DNA of 64,000 nt from Chitinophagales bacterium (GCA_020636475.1 JACJXU010000001.1:62001-126000), one strand, 5' to 3'; positions 9,185-18,288 are shown, counted from the first letter of the stretch. The notes: a model not told the origin generated them from the letters alone. Numbers and translations are program-made.

Positions 9185-10369
9185 ATGAAAACGATACACA
9201 AATCTTACAAATACCGCATATATCCAAGTGAGACACAAGCGGTCTTACTGGCAAAAGCATTTCGGTTCTTGCAGGTTTGTGTTCAATCGTTTTTTGCACA
9301 CACGCAAGGAACAATACGCCAAAGACAAAACGAGTCTGAATTATTACGACAATGCGGCGGCACTAACGGAACTTAAAAAAACGGCGGACTTTGAATGGCT
9401 AAAGGAAGTGAACAGCCAATGTTTGCAAGCATCGCTAAAAATCTTGATACGGCATATAAGCATTTTTTCAAGCAACAAAATCGCTTTCCGCACTTCAAGT
9501 CGAAATACGACCGACAAAGTTTCAAAGTACCGCAAAATGTGTCTTTAGTGGGCGACAAACTTGTATTGCGCAAATTTCGAGAAGGAATAAAGGCAAAAGT
9601 CCACCGCGAAATGGAAGGAAAGATATTGTTTGCCACAGTATCGAAAAGCACTACGGGCAAATACTATGTATCGCTGACCTGCGAAGTAGCGCATAGTCCC
9701 CACGCCAAAACAGGTAAATCGGTAGGTGTGGACACGGGCATCAAAGAATTGGCGATATTGTCGGACGGTAGCAGCTATGAAAATATCAAATCGCTCAAAA
9801 CAAAGCTAAAACGGCTGAAATATGTGCAAAGACAGCTTTCCAAGAAGCAAAAAGGAAGTGCAGCAAGACACAGACAAAAGCGGAAATTAGGCGTATTGCA
9901 CGAAAAAATAAGCAATAGTAGAAAAGATTACTTGCACAAGGTATCAAGCGAAATAGTCAAAAACCACGACGTAATTTCGGTAGAGGACTTGGCAGTAAAA
10001 AACATACTAAAAAACCATTGTTTGTCCCAAGCAATGAGTGATGTATCGTTGGGTGCATTTTATGCAATGCTGGAATATAAGGCAGCTTGGCACGAGCGGG
10101 ATTTTGTAAAGATAGACCGCTTTTTTCCGAGTAGTAAAAGTTGTTCGGTATGTGGCTGGGTGAAAGAAGATTTGACGCTGTCCATTAGAAAATGGGAATG
10201 TGCCGCGTGTGGTGCGCATCACGAAAGGGACGTAAATGCAGCAAAGAATATCCTGCAAGAAGGCATAAAAATACTGTCTGGTTGTGGAACGCAGTCGGAC
10301 AAAAAAAAAAACAGGATGAGGCGTTGCCATTGGGCAAGTCTGCGACCCCCGAAGCCCATAAGTCTTTAG
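9185..10369 (+). pseudogene. tnpB: RNA-guided nuclease TnpB, two frameshifts
   Basis: TnpB is the IS605 OrfB RuvC-like nuclease. The protein is readable in three successive frames: MKTIHKSYKYRIYPSETQ from 9185, then FGSCRFVFNRFLH from about 9265, then NLDTAYKHFFKQQNRFPHF from about 9440 to the end. The first switch is an extra base near 9263; the second is a lost A in the A-run at 9434-9438. The long last frame keeps the RuvC residues (Asp in GVDTGIKELA, Glu in VEDLAVKNIL, Asp in HERDVNAAKN) and the CxxC...CxxC zinc ribbon (CSVC, CAAC). The stop TAG falls inside the right-end hairpin loop. Confidence 0.88.
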
Positions 10370-10377
10370 CTTATGGG
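10355..10377. repeat. Right-end hairpin of the IS200/IS605 element
   Basis: CCCATAAG (10355-10362) pairs perfectly with CTTATGGG (10370-10377) around the loop TCTTTAG, which contains the tnpB stop codon. In this family the region overlapping the tnpB 3' end and the right end also encodes the guide (omega/re) RNA. Confidence 0.72.
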
Positions 10378-10381
10378 TAGT

Positions 10382-11035
10382 TCACTTGGCTAAGACTTTT
10401 ATGTCGCTTATTTCGAGTACTTGTTTGGGATAAGTGCGGGTTACGGAATGAATCATTGCCCTGCCTACTTCGGCTAAGGTAAGCGAACTTTTAGGGAAAA
10501 GTTTTGGATAAAACCAGCCGAAAACTTTGAACACTGTTTTTACATTTTTTTGTTCAGGAAAAGCTTTCATAAATCCGGGACGGAAATTGTACTGTCCCTG
10601 AAAAGGGAGTTTCATCAAGTCATTTTCGGTTTTGCCTTTCACCCTTGCCCACATCAACTTACCTTTTTCAGTGCTGTCGGTGTAGCTGCCCGTTACATAG
10701 TCAAATACCATATTAGGATTTTTCTGTGCCAGCACTTTGGCAAAATGCAGCGTTGTATCGTAGGTAATTTTGGTGTAATCGGCTTCACTCATTCCCAAAG
10801 AACTCACGCCTGCGCAGTAAAAACAAGCATCATATTGTTCCAAATTTTCGCTGTATTTTTCTAATTCCATAAAATTGGGAACAAGCAATTCTTTGAGTTT
10901 TGGGTGCTGGTAGTCGTAGTGCTTCCGATTGATGATAAGCACTTCTTCCACCGCAGGATTTTGCAAACATTCGAGCATAACGCCTTCTCCTACCATTCCG
11001 GTAGCTCCGGTTATTATTACTTTTATCGACGACAT
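10382..11035 (-). CDS. NAD(P)-binding Rossmann-fold protein (atypical SDR)
   Basis: A 217-residue protein beginning with the nucleotide-binding pattern VIITGATGMVGEG (about residues 6-18), as in NAD(P)H-binding atypical short-chain dehydrogenases. It keeps YVTGSYTDS, but a YxxxK catalytic pair is not obvious, so a dehydrogenase activity is unsure. Cytoplasmic by sequence. The stop lies a few bases from the IS element's right hairpin, so the insertion may have replaced its original downstream flank. Substrate unknown. Confidence 0.8.
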   Translation of the reverse strand: MSSIKVIITGATGMVGEGVMLECLQNPAVEEVLIINRKHYDYQHPKLKELLVPNFMELEKYSENLEQYDACFYCAGVSSLGMSEADYTKITYDTTLHFAKVLAQKNPNMVFDYVTGSYTDSTEKGKLMWARVKGKTENDLMKLPFQGQYNFRPGFMKAFPEQKNVKTVFKVFGWFYPKLFPKSSLTLAEVGRAMIHSVTRTYPKQVLEISDIKVLAK

Positions 11036-11124
11036 ATTGGGTATTTATTATAGGAAAATTGAATACGGTATTTTCTAAAAAAAGGTTTCGTCAAAATATT
11101 TTTACGCTGCAAAATGACAAAGTA

Positions 11125-11697
11125 TTAGCTTTTCCGGTCATTTGTCCACTCATCTGTAAAATGCTTTTTTTGCTTTTCTGCGGCAAATTTTTCGGCATTA
11201 TAGGCTTGCGAGTTGCCTTTGGGAATAGACAGCGATTTCCACTGGTCTCCAACAATCATTTTTCCCAAAAAAACAATTTGCCCTACATGATAAGCGTAGT
11301 GTGCCAACTGTCGATTAATGGCTTCGGTAACAGTATGTCCTTGATTTCTGATGTAAATAATGGCATCAAGGTCTTGCTCCGAAAGTGGACGTAGTGCGTC
11401 AAATAGACATTGCCAGCCTTCTTCCCATTTGGCTAAAAGCTCTTCGCGCGAGGCTATATCGTTTTCAAATTCGGCATCTCTTTTGCGCCATGTTTTTTCA
11501 CCGTCAGAGGTTAAAAAATCCGTCCAACGCGAAAGCATATTTCCCCAAAGATGTTTCACTATGGTAGCAATGCTGTTGCTGTCTTGGTTGTATTGCCAAA
11601 AAAGTTTTTCATCGGGTATCTGAACAAATGTCTTATCGCCCAATATTTTATAATAAGCAAATTGTTTTTCAATGCTTTCTAAATAATTGTTTTTCAT
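11125..11697 (-). CDS. DUF1572 family protein (DinB-like four-helix bundle)
   Basis: A 190-residue protein of the DUF1572 group in the DinB/YfiT-like superfamily. The three metal-ligand histidines expected for the fold are plausible in IVKHLWGNMLSRW (about residues 46-58) and in LAHYAYHVGQIVFLGK (about 131-146). The superfamily includes metal-dependent thiol transferases, but substrate specificity of this group is unknown. It stands alone between two unrelated minus-strand genes. Confidence 0.85.
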   Translation of the reverse strand: MKNNYLESIEKQFAYYKILGDKTFVQIPDEKLFWQYNQDSNSIATIVKHLWGNMLSRWTDFLTSDGEKTWRKRDAEFENDIASREELLAKWEEGWQCLFDALRPLSEQDLDAIIYIRNQGHTVTEAINRQLAHYAYHVGQIVFLGKMIVGDQWKSLSIPKGNSQAYNAEKFAAEKQKKHFTDEWTNDRKS

Positions 11698-11729
11698 TTT
11701 CTGGAAAAATTATTAGTGAATGTAGCAAA

Positions 11730-12506
11730 TTATTTGCGTTTTGCCACCAAAATTAAGCGCGGGGAAGTATTTTCTACAAAATTTTGTAATTGGTAATTGC
11801 CAAAATAATGCTCAATGGTAAAAAAATTTTCGAGCATTTTAGCAAAATCTTGTTGTGTAAACGCGCGTACACGTTCTTGAAAATGTAGTGTGTGTGTAGC
11901 CGTTTCGATGTCAATATTTTTTATAATATACCCATTTTTCTGTTGGCGGGAAATAGTAAAATTTATGCCTTGTTTTTCAATTTTTTCTGCGGATTTCAAG
12001 TGTTGAATCACCACGGAAATATTTAGGTAATCCATTACCAAATAACCATTTGGCTGCAAGCCTTCTGCCATTGCTTCAATAGCTTTTTGGTGGTCGGCGA
12101 GTGTGTCGAAATAGCCAAAACTGGTAAACAAATTGAAAATATAATTGAAATAATGCGCTTTGTACAGCGCGCGCATATCGTGTACGGCAAATTGCAAGCC
12201 ATCGCGCGACAATTTTTGCGCCTGAGCGATATTATTTTCCGACAAATCAATTCCCGTAACGTCTAAGCCTTGCTGGTGTAGTGCAAGTGCGTGCCTGCCA
12301 TTGCCACAAGCCAAATCAAGTACCCGCGCATTGGCATTAAGCTGTAGAAATTTGCTGAGATTTTGGATAAAAACGCGCGCTTCGTCGTAGTCTCGGTGGT
12401 CGTACAAGATGTGGTAATAAGGCGAATCGAACCATTCGACAAACCATTCTTGTTTGGGAGAAGATGTGTTTTTTTCGCTTGAAGAATCTTCTTTTTGTGT
12501 AAACAT
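11730..12506 (-). CDS. Class I SAM-dependent methyltransferase
   Basis: A 258-residue methyltransferase with motif I VLDLACGNGRHALAL at about residues 62-76, motif II acid in VTGIDLSENNI, and an FTSFGYF segment after motif IV. It looks like the small-molecule type (similar to methyltransferase_25 domain proteins) and shows no RNA-binding domain. It precedes a DUF4834 membrane protein? No: the DUF4834 gene lies upstream on the same strand with a 9-base gap, so the two are probably co-transcribed. Substrate unknown. Confidence 0.85.
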   Translation of the reverse strand: MFTQKEDSSSEKNTSSPKQEWFVEWFDSPYYHILYDHRDYDEARVFIQNLSKFLQLNANARVLDLACGNGRHALALHQQGLDVTGIDLSENNIAQAQKLSRDGLQFAVHDMRALYKAHYFNYIFNLFTSFGYFDTLADHQKAIEAMAEGLQPNGYLVMDYLNISVVIQHLKSAEKIEKQGINFTISRQQKNGYIIKNIDIETATHTLHFQERVRAFTQQDFAKMLENFFTIEHYFGNYQLQNFVENTSPRLILVAKRK

Positions 12507-12515
12507 AAATAATTG

Positions 12516-12761
12516 TTAATCAGCTACTTCCTCATAATCAATGTATTCGCCCATATTTGCTGTATGCTCTGTATTGACGGACTGATTGGTATGCACGGTC
12601 ATTTCTCCTTCTTGGTGGTTTTGTTCTTTTTGGCGATAATAAAACTCCTGTTGTTTGTTTTGTATTTGCGTTAAAAAACGACCTATTACAGCTTGAAAAA
12701 CCAATTTCAGTCCGTAATAAATAAGCATTAGTATTAAAATGAACTTAATAATTGCTGTCAT
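12516..12761 (-). CDS. DUF4834 family small membrane protein
   Basis: An 81-residue protein with one N-terminal membrane helix (about residues 3-28), a basic/polar middle (QNKQQEFYYRQKEQ) and the C-terminal YIDYEEV that ends DUF4834 proteins of Bacteroidota. Function is unknown. It sits 9 bases before the methyltransferase gene on the same strand. Confidence 0.78.
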   Translation of the reverse strand: MTAIIKFILILMLIYYGLKLVFQAVIGRFLTQIQNKQQEFYYRQKEQNHQEGEMTVHTNQSVNTEHTANMGEYIDYEEVAD

Positions 12762-12830
12762 TTCCCCGATAGATTTTTGTTATACTATACAATTTCAAAC
12801 GTACAAAAGTTCAATATGCTGGGCAAAATA

Positions 12831-13691
12831 TTAATAATCGCCTAAGCCGGGTTGCAGTTGCGCCAGCGCATCAGCCAACTGAGAATCGTTGGGAGCAATG
12901 CCGTGCCAGTGATGACTGTTTTCCATAAAATTCACGCCTTTGCCCATAACAGTATGCATAATAATTACTTGCGGTTTTCCGGTGGTGGTTTGTTCTTTTA
13001 GTTTTTGCAATAAGCTCAAAATTTCCGTCATATCATTGCCATTGGCTTGATGTACCTGCCAACCAAAGGCTTCCCATTTTGCCGCCAAATCGCCCAAACT
13101 CATCACTTCGCGGGTGGGTCCATCAATTTGTTGCTCGTTTCTATCTATACTTACAATAAGATTATCCACCTTATGATGTGCTGCAAACATAGCCGCTTCC
13201 CAAATTTGCCCTTCTTGCAACTCGCCATCGCCGGTGAGGCAAAATACTTTGTGTGGGTCGTTGTTGAGGCGTTTGGCGAGTGCCGCACCAATAGCTGCCG
13301 ACAATCCTTGCCCCAAAGAACCGCTTGCCATTCTAATGCCCTCCAAGCCTTCGTGTGTGGCAGGGTGTCCTTGCAAACGGGAATTTATTTTGCGAAAACT
13401 CGCCAGTTCTGATGTAGGAAAATAACCTCTTCGGGCTAAAGTGCTGTAAAAAGCAGGACTGATGTGACCATTGGATAATAAAAAAACATCTTCCTCTATA
13501 CCATTCATATCGAAATTTTCTTTTGAGTCCATTACGCCAAAGTAAAGAGCGGTAAAATAGTCGGCGCAACCTAACGAGCCGCCGGGGTGACCACTTTGCA
13601 CAGCGTGTACCATGCGTACGATGTCGCGGCGAATTTGGGTAGCAATAAGTTGTAGTTCCGAAATGTTGGTAATTTTGGGAAAATAGTTCAT
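12831..13691 (-). CDS. Transketolase, N-terminal (thiamine-diphosphate-binding) subunit
   Basis: A 286-residue protein matching the first third of transketolase, as found in split transketolases. It has SGHPGGSLGCADYF (about 32-45), the GSLGQGLSAAIGAAL helix, and the thiamine-diphosphate/Mg motif GDGELQEGQIWEA near 150-162. The partner C-terminal (pyrimidine-binding) subunit normally follows directly, but the next gene downstream is unrelated and none is in this window. It would act in the pentose phosphate pathway if a partner is encoded elsewhere. Confidence 0.9.
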   Translation of the reverse strand: MNYFPKITNISELQLIATQIRRDIVRMVHAVQSGHPGGSLGCADYFTALYFGVMDSKENFDMNGIEEDVFLLSNGHISPAFYSTLARRGYFPTSELASFRKINSRLQGHPATHEGLEGIRMASGSLGQGLSAAIGAALAKRLNNDPHKVFCLTGDGELQEGQIWEAAMFAAHHKVDNLIVSIDRNEQQIDGPTREVMSLGDLAAKWEAFGWQVHQANGNDMTEILSLLQKLKEQTTTGKPQVIIMHTVMGKGVNFMENSHHWHGIAPNDSQLADALAQLQPGLGDY

Positions 13692-13769
13692 ATAATTACG
13701 GCTATTGTGTAATAATAAGGTGATTTAAAATGAAAAAGTAAAGGTAATAAGCGTAGTAAATAGCTTTCC

Positions 13770-14669
13770 TTAAAAATAGCGCGGCGTAAGAACTCGGTCA
13801 TTGCTAAAGCCCCATTCGTAGCCGATAAAAAAATCGTGTGTACCCCACCAATTGTACAATTTGCTCAAGGGATAATCGTAAGCGTAGCCGAGGCGTAAGT
13901 TTTTGTTTATTTGGTATTGTGCCAAAAAACTAACCGACTCTTTCCATCGATGACTAACGCCCAACCACAAGGCATTATGGATTATAAAATTAACCGTAGC
14001 GTCTACTGACACAGGTGCTTCATTGGGAACAACTTTCACCAAAACAGAAGGTTTTATCCGAAAGTTTTTAGACGGCGACAACAAAAATCCTGTCGTAAAA
14101 AAGTAGTGACGACTTTGTTTGGCATCGGCAACGCTAATGTCCTGATTCAGCAAATGCGGCACAGAAGCACCAATATAGAATAGGTCGGAATAATAGTAAA
14201 TGCCCGCCCCAAAGTTAGGACTGAGTTTATCTACATCGCTGTCATAAATCGGGTCGTAGCCATCAAGGGTTTCTACCTTAGAAAAATTAGAAGCAGTATT
14301 GAGCAAGCCCGCCTGCAAACCCAAGGCAATATTCCCCTTGTTGGTATTGATGATGTAAGCATAGCTGGCAAAGGCACTAAGTCTGTTGTGTACGCCTATC
14401 CAATCGCTTTCGACATGAAAACCCAAAGCCATGTTTTTGTCCTTAATAGGCGACTGAAAACTCAACGCCAAAGACTGCGGTGCTGTATTAATATTCAGCC
14501 ACTGCTGGCGATAATACGCCAATACCGAAGGTACGCCTCTGCTGCCCGTATAAGCCGGATTATACACTTGCGTATTAAACATATAGCCTGTGTATTGCGC
14601 ATCTTGCTGGGCAAAAAGTTGTAGGCTACTCAATACCAAAAAGCAATAAAGTAAACAAATTCTCATCAT
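13770..14669 (-). CDS. Type IX secretion membrane protein, PorP/SprF family
   Basis: A 299-residue outer-membrane protein with a signal peptide ending near LFAQQ (about residue 22) followed by the family's opening DAQYTGYMFNTQVYNPAYTGSRG and the YYRQQW segment. Beta-barrel pattern to the end (TPRYF). PorP/SprF proteins anchor type IX-secreted proteins that carry type B C-terminal domains, or form part of the secretion apparatus. Many copies exist per genome, often next to the secreted partner; here no such partner adjoins. The start is the first of two tandem ATGs. Confidence 0.92.
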   Translation of the reverse strand: MMRICLLYCFLVLSSLQLFAQQDAQYTGYMFNTQVYNPAYTGSRGVPSVLAYYRQQWLNINTAPQSLALSFQSPIKDKNMALGFHVESDWIGVHNRLSAFASYAYIINTNKGNIALGLQAGLLNTASNFSKVETLDGYDPIYDSDVDKLSPNFGAGIYYYSDLFYIGASVPHLLNQDISVADAKQSRHYFFTTGFLLSPSKNFRIKPSVLVKVVPNEAPVSVDATVNFIIHNALWLGVSHRWKESVSFLAQYQINKNLRLGYAYDYPLSKLYNWWGTHDFFIGYEWGFSNDRVLTPRYF

Positions 14670-14805
14670 TGGTCAATTATAAACAAACACCATATTCAAA
14701 ATGGCAAAATCTTTCTTAAAGCTATAACTATTCTATCAGAATACCAATTATCACTCCAAAAAATATTTTTTCAACGCATAAACAAAAGCAAATAATATGC
14801 CTTTT

Positions 14806-15063
14806 TTAGGCAGTTTCGGCTTTAAGCGAAAAAGAGTATTGCTCCATAATAGGATTTACCAACAGTTGTTTGCAAGCATTCTCCACTATTTCATGTGCTT
14901 GTTCGGCACTATCGGCTTGCAGGCGCAGATGAATATGTTTTCCCATACGCACCTCTTCAATTTGCGACAAGTGCAAATTTTTCAAACTCAAACTAATGGC
15001 TTTTCCTTGCGGGTCTAAAAGATCGCGCAAAGGCATAATGGTAATTTCGGCGATAAATTGCAT
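14806..15063 (-). CDS. purS: Phosphoribosylformylglycinamidine synthase subunit PurS
   Basis: An 85-residue protein with the PurS pattern: MPLRDLLDPQGKAIS near the start, EVRMGKHIHLRL in the middle and LLVNPIMEQYSFSL at the end. PurS bridges PurL and PurQ in the multi-subunit FGAM synthase of purine synthesis. purL and purQ are not neighbours here; the gene is followed 34 bases upstream on the same strand by ridA. Many Bacteroidota use the single-chain long PurL instead, so its presence implies the split enzyme. Confidence 0.88.
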   Translation of the reverse strand: MQFIAEITIMPLRDLLDPQGKAISLSLKNLHLSQIEEVRMGKHIHLRLQADSAEQAHEIVENACKQLLVNPIMEQYSFSLKAETA

Positions 15064-15096
15064 AGAATATTTTTTATTTGAATGTAAAACAACTTT

Positions 15097-15483
15097 TCAT
15101 CGACAGGCAATAACAGATATTTCCACACGCACATTTTTGGGCAAACCCGCTACTTGTACCGTTTCGCGCGCAGGAGCGTACTCATTGGAAAAAAAGCTGC
15201 CGTATATTTCATTTACCGTAGCAAAAAAAATCATATCACTTAAAAAAATGCTGGTTTTTACAATATTGTTCCAATCCAGCCCGGCAGCTTCCAAAATACC
15301 CGCAATATTTGCCATTACTTGCCGCGTTTCGGCTTCGAGACTTTCTTGTATCAAAACTCCCGTTTGTGGATGAATGGCTATTTGTCCTGAAACAAAAAGA
15401 AGATTGCCCGCCCATACAGCTTGGCTATAAGGACCGATAGGTGCGGGAGCTGTTTTAGTAGCAATAGTTTGCAAATGTGCCAT
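15097..15483 (-). CDS. RidA family enamine/imine deaminase
   Basis: A 128-residue RidA protein, which hydrolyses reactive 2-aminoacrylate and related imines. The open frame runs further upstream, but similarity starts at MAHLQTIATKTAPAPIGPYSQA, so the ATG at 15483 is the start. The conserved FVSGQI, and the catalytic arginine region APARETVQVAGLPKNVRVEI near residues 103-122, are present. It precedes purS on the same strand by 33 bases. The upstream gene is divergent. Confidence 0.92.
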   Translation of the reverse strand: MAHLQTIATKTAPAPIGPYSQAVWAGNLLFVSGQIAIHPQTGVLIQESLEAETRQVMANIAGILEAAGLDWNNIVKTSIFLSDMIFFATVNEIYGSFFSNEYAPARETVQVAGLPKNVRVEISVIACR

Positions 15484-15642
15484 AAAAGTGAATATTTTTA
15501 AGATTAAATATAAAAAAAATATTAAAATAGCGTTACCTAATACATTATGTGGGTCAAAAATACAGCATCTGTCTATTTTTTTACTGTTAATGAACTTTTT
15601 GTTTCCATAAAAGGTTGAAATTTTTTGAGCCTCTTGATTAGT

Positions 15643-16065
15643 ATGATTGCACGAAAATATCTTTTGAACATACCATCGCAGCCGGAAAACATTAATAAAA
15701 TGGAAGTTTTTTTGGATAATTGTTTGCGCGACAATAAAATAAATCGCCAGCAATACCACGACATTTTGTTAGTACTTACCGAAGCTGTAACCAACTGTAT
15801 GCTTCATGGAAATGGTGCCAATCCCGAAAAAAATGTGCTTATTGAGTGTAAAATAGAATCCGACCACATCCGCTTTTGGGTAGAAGACGAAGGTGCCGGT
15901 TTCGACCCTTCGCATTTGCCCGACCCTACTCAGCGCGACTTTTTGGATAAACCTTGCGGGCGCGGTGTGTTTCTCATGCGCCGTCTATCGCACAGTATGC
16001 GCTTTCACCACCAAGGACGTGCAGTAGAAATAGAGTTCCGTACCAACGAACACAAGGATAACTGA
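15643..16065 (+). CDS. ATP-binding anti-sigma-type protein (HATPase_c_2)
   Basis: A 140-residue GHKL ATPase of the RsbW/SpoIIAB type. N box: TEAVTNCMLHGN; G1 box: VEDEGAGFDP; G2 box: GRGVFLMRRL. Such proteins act as serine kinases and anti-sigma or switch factors with STAS-domain partners, none of which is adjacent. The start is taken as ATG 15643; an in-frame TTG at 15625 is also possible. The gene is followed 13 bases later by ybeY, probably an operon. Confidence 0.85.
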   Translation: MIARKYLLNIPSQPENINKMEVFLDNCLRDNKINRQQYHDILLVLTEAVTNCMLHGNGANPEKNVLIECKIESDHIRFWVEDEGAGFDPSHLPDPTQRDFLDKPCGRGVFLMRRLSHSMRFHHQGRAVEIEFRTNEHKDN

Positions 16066-16078
16066 TAATTTGTAAAAT

Positions 16079-16513
16079 ATGCCCATTGCATTTTTTGTAG
16101 AAGAGCCGCTGGTTTTTAAACCTACAAAAATACGACATACCAAAAAATGCCTACATCAACTGCTGGAGCATTATAAATATCAGGCAGGAAATATTAACTA
16201 TATTTTTGGAACAGATGATTTTCTGTTGGAAATAAATCGGAATTTTCTTCAACACGACTATTACACCGACATCATCACTTTCGACCAAAGAACCGATGCA
16301 AAAAACAAATGCATTGATGCCGACTTGTACCTGAGCATTGACCGTATTCGCGATAATGCCAAGCAATTGCAACAAACGTTTGCTATCGAGCTGTATCGTG
16401 TAATGGCGCACGGCTTGCTTCATTTGGTGGGGTTTTCCGACAAAACCACTACACAACAACAACAAATGCGACAGGCAGAAGATGCGGCAATTCGTTATTT
16501 TTTAGAAAAATAA
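16079..16513 (+). CDS. ybeY: Endoribonuclease YbeY (rRNA maturation)
   Basis: A 144-residue YbeY, the metal-dependent RNase that processes 16S rRNA 3' ends and takes part in ribosome quality control. The zinc motif reads RVMAHGLLHLVGFSDKT: two histidines as usual, with the third ligand position occupied by the Asp-Lys variant common in Bacteroidota rather than the proteobacterial DH. The TDIITFD stretch near the middle is the family core. It follows the HATPase gene by 13 bases. Confidence 0.92.
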   Translation: MPIAFFVEEPLVFKPTKIRHTKKCLHQLLEHYKYQAGNINYIFGTDDFLLEINRNFLQHDYYTDIITFDQRTDAKNKCIDADLYLSIDRIRDNAKQLQQTFAIELYRVMAHGLLHLVGFSDKTTTQQQQMRQAEDAAIRYFLEK

Positions 16514-16602
16514 ATGCGCATTAACGCAAGCCTTGTGTTTGTTCCCTCTTCCATAGTTTTTATTCTTTGAGATTGTTTGTAATTTAGGGCAAAAAATAGC
16601 CC

Positions 16603-18042
16603 ATGATTTTTTTTCAAAACTATATTGACGGCAAATTTTGCGCGCCTGTTTCAGGCAAATATTTAGACGATGTAAATCCTGCCACAGGACAAACCTACGC
16701 CCAAATTCCCGACTCTGATGCGCAAGACCTTGCGCAAGCCGTGGCAGCGGCATCGCGTGTGCAACAGGCTTGGGCAAATACTTCGCCCAACCAACGGGCA
16801 GCTTTTTTGTTGCAAATAGCCGATGCCATTAGCCAAAACTTAGATGAATTTGCTTTAGCAGAATGTGAGGACAATGGCAAGCCTTTGGAAGTAGCCAAAA
16901 GTGTGGATATTCCGCGTGCGGCTTTGAATTTTACTTTTTTTGCGCAAGCCATTACGCAATTTTCTTCCGAATCGCACGCTACGCCGCAGGTAATAAACTA
17001 CACTTTGCGCCAGCCCGTAGGCATAGTGGCTTGTATTTCGCCTTGGAATTTGCCCTTGTATTTGTTTACATGGAAAATTGCGCCTGCTTTGGCGGCGGGA
17101 AATTGTGTGATTGCCAAACCTTCGGAAATTACGCCGCGTACTGCGTATTTATTGTCGAAAATTGTATCAGAAGTGGGACTTCCGGCAGGTGTGTTGAACA
17201 TTTTGCACGGCTTGGGCAGCAAAATTGGCAGTGCTATGGTAGCGCACCCGCAAATAAAAGCCATTTCGTTTACGGGCGGTACGGCTACCGGAAAAGCAAT
17301 TGCCAGCATAGCAGCACCAATGTTTAAAAAAGTATCGTTGGAGTTGGGTGGCAAAAATCCGGCATTGGTATTTGCCTCTTGCGATTTTGATACAACTGTT
17401 CGAGAAGTGGCGCGCGCCAGTTTTTCCAATCAAGGACAAATATGTTTGTGCAGTTCGCGTATTTATATAGAAAAAAGCATTTACGAGCAGTTTAAAACTG
17501 CCTTTGTTGCCAAAGTAAAAGCCTTGCACGTAGGCGACCCATTAGAAAATGGCTCGCAACTTGGCGCAGTAGTTTCGGAGGCGCATTTGGAAAAAATACT
17601 ATCGTACATAGCCTTGGCAAAAGAGGAAGGCGGCACTCTGCTTTGTGGGGGCGAGCGCGTTTATTTGGGCGGAAGATGCGCCGAAGGCTATTTTGTGCAA
17701 CCTACGGTTTTTGAAAATCTGCCGAACCATTGTCGTACCAATCAGGAAGAAATATTTGGTCCGGTAGTAACTTTACAGCCCTTTGAAAATGAAGCGGAAG
17801 CACTTGCCTTAGCGAATGACTCCACTTACGGCTTGGCGGCGAGTGTGTGGACGAGTGACTTGTCGCAGGCGCACCGTGTGGCGGAAAAGTTGCAAACAGG
17901 TATTGTTTGGGTAAATACGTGGATGCTTCGCGATTTGCGTACCCCTTTTGGCGGCGCAAAACATTCCGGCGTAGGGCGCGAAGGCGGCTTAGAAGCCTTG
18001 CGGTTTTTTACGGAAGCGAAAAATGTGTGTATAAGGTATTAA
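16603..18042 (+). CDS. NAD(P)-dependent aldehyde dehydrogenase
   Basis: A 479-residue aldehyde dehydrogenase. Visible: SPWNLPLYLFTWKIAPALAAGN, the glycine motif FTGGTATGK, the catalytic glutamate in LELGGKNPALVF, the catalytic cysteine in NQGQICLCSS, and EEIFGPVV toward the C-terminus. The sequence resembles the 2-aminomuconic/2-hydroxymuconic semialdehyde dehydrogenase branch (ALDH8-like), an impression that needs a phylogeny. No kynurenine or aromatic-pathway genes are adjacent. Start ATG at 16603; expected length for the family. Confidence 0.9.
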   Translation: MIFFQNYIDGKFCAPVSGKYLDDVNPATGQTYAQIPDSDAQDLAQAVAAASRVQQAWANTSPNQRAAFLLQIADAISQNLDEFALAECEDNGKPLEVAKSVDIPRAALNFTFFAQAITQFSSESHATPQVINYTLRQPVGIVACISPWNLPLYLFTWKIAPALAAGNCVIAKPSEITPRTAYLLSKIVSEVGLPAGVLNILHGLGSKIGSAMVAHPQIKAISFTGGTATGKAIASIAAPMFKKVSLELGGKNPALVFASCDFDTTVREVARASFSNQGQICLCSSRIYIEKSIYEQFKTAFVAKVKALHVGDPLENGSQLGAVVSEAHLEKILSYIALAKEEGGTLLCGGERVYLGGRCAEGYFVQPTVFENLPNHCRTNQEEIFGPVVTLQPFENEAEALALANDSTYGLAASVWTSDLSQAHRVAEKLQTGIVWVNTWMLRDLRTPFGGAKHSGVGREGGLEALRFFTEAKNVCIRY

Positions 18043-18044
18043 GC

Positions 18045-18065
18045 ACTTGGACAAAAGAAAACCAG
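18045..18065. repeat. 21-bp dispersed repeat, copy 1
   Basis: ACTTGGACAAAAGAAAACCAG, three bases after the aldehyde dehydrogenase stop, is identical to the reverse complement of 50439-50459; similarity extends a little further (ATAAA). The 247-base gap to the next gene is otherwise without visible genes. Confidence 0.6.
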
Positions 18066-18288
18066 TATAAATTATTAATATTCTTTAGCAAATTATAGCG
18101 ACCGATGCTTGATTTATTTTGGATAGGTACTTAATCCTAAAAAAATACTTGCCGCGAGCAAATAGTAAGGCATATTGCTATTGAAAATAGTTTGTACTTG
18201 GGACTTTGCAGACATCTTTAAACACACATAATTCTTTTGGAAGATGCAATAATACTATTTGGGGTTGGCTTTAGGCTGGGAAATTTTT

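Larger units (their letters stand above)
8679..10377. mobile_element. IS200/IS605-family element, decayed
   Basis: The element carries divergent tnpA (minus) and tnpB (plus), the layout of IS605-type elements, and is bounded by subterminal hairpins at 8679-8701 and 10355-10377 whose stems differ but whose loops share TCTTTAG. IS200/IS605 elements have no terminal inverted repeats or target duplications, so the exact ends are uncertain; cleavage sites usually lie a few to tens of bases outside the hairpins. Both genes carry frameshifts, so it looks immobile. It inserted between the di-heme gene and a convergent NAD(P)-binding protein gene without breaking either. Confidence 0.85.

Noticed and set aside
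15097-18042. RidA and aldehyde dehydrogenase as part of an aminomuconate/kynurenine cluster
   Set aside because: The RidA is of the ordinary type and no other pathway genes are nearby; only the broad family resemblance suggested it.
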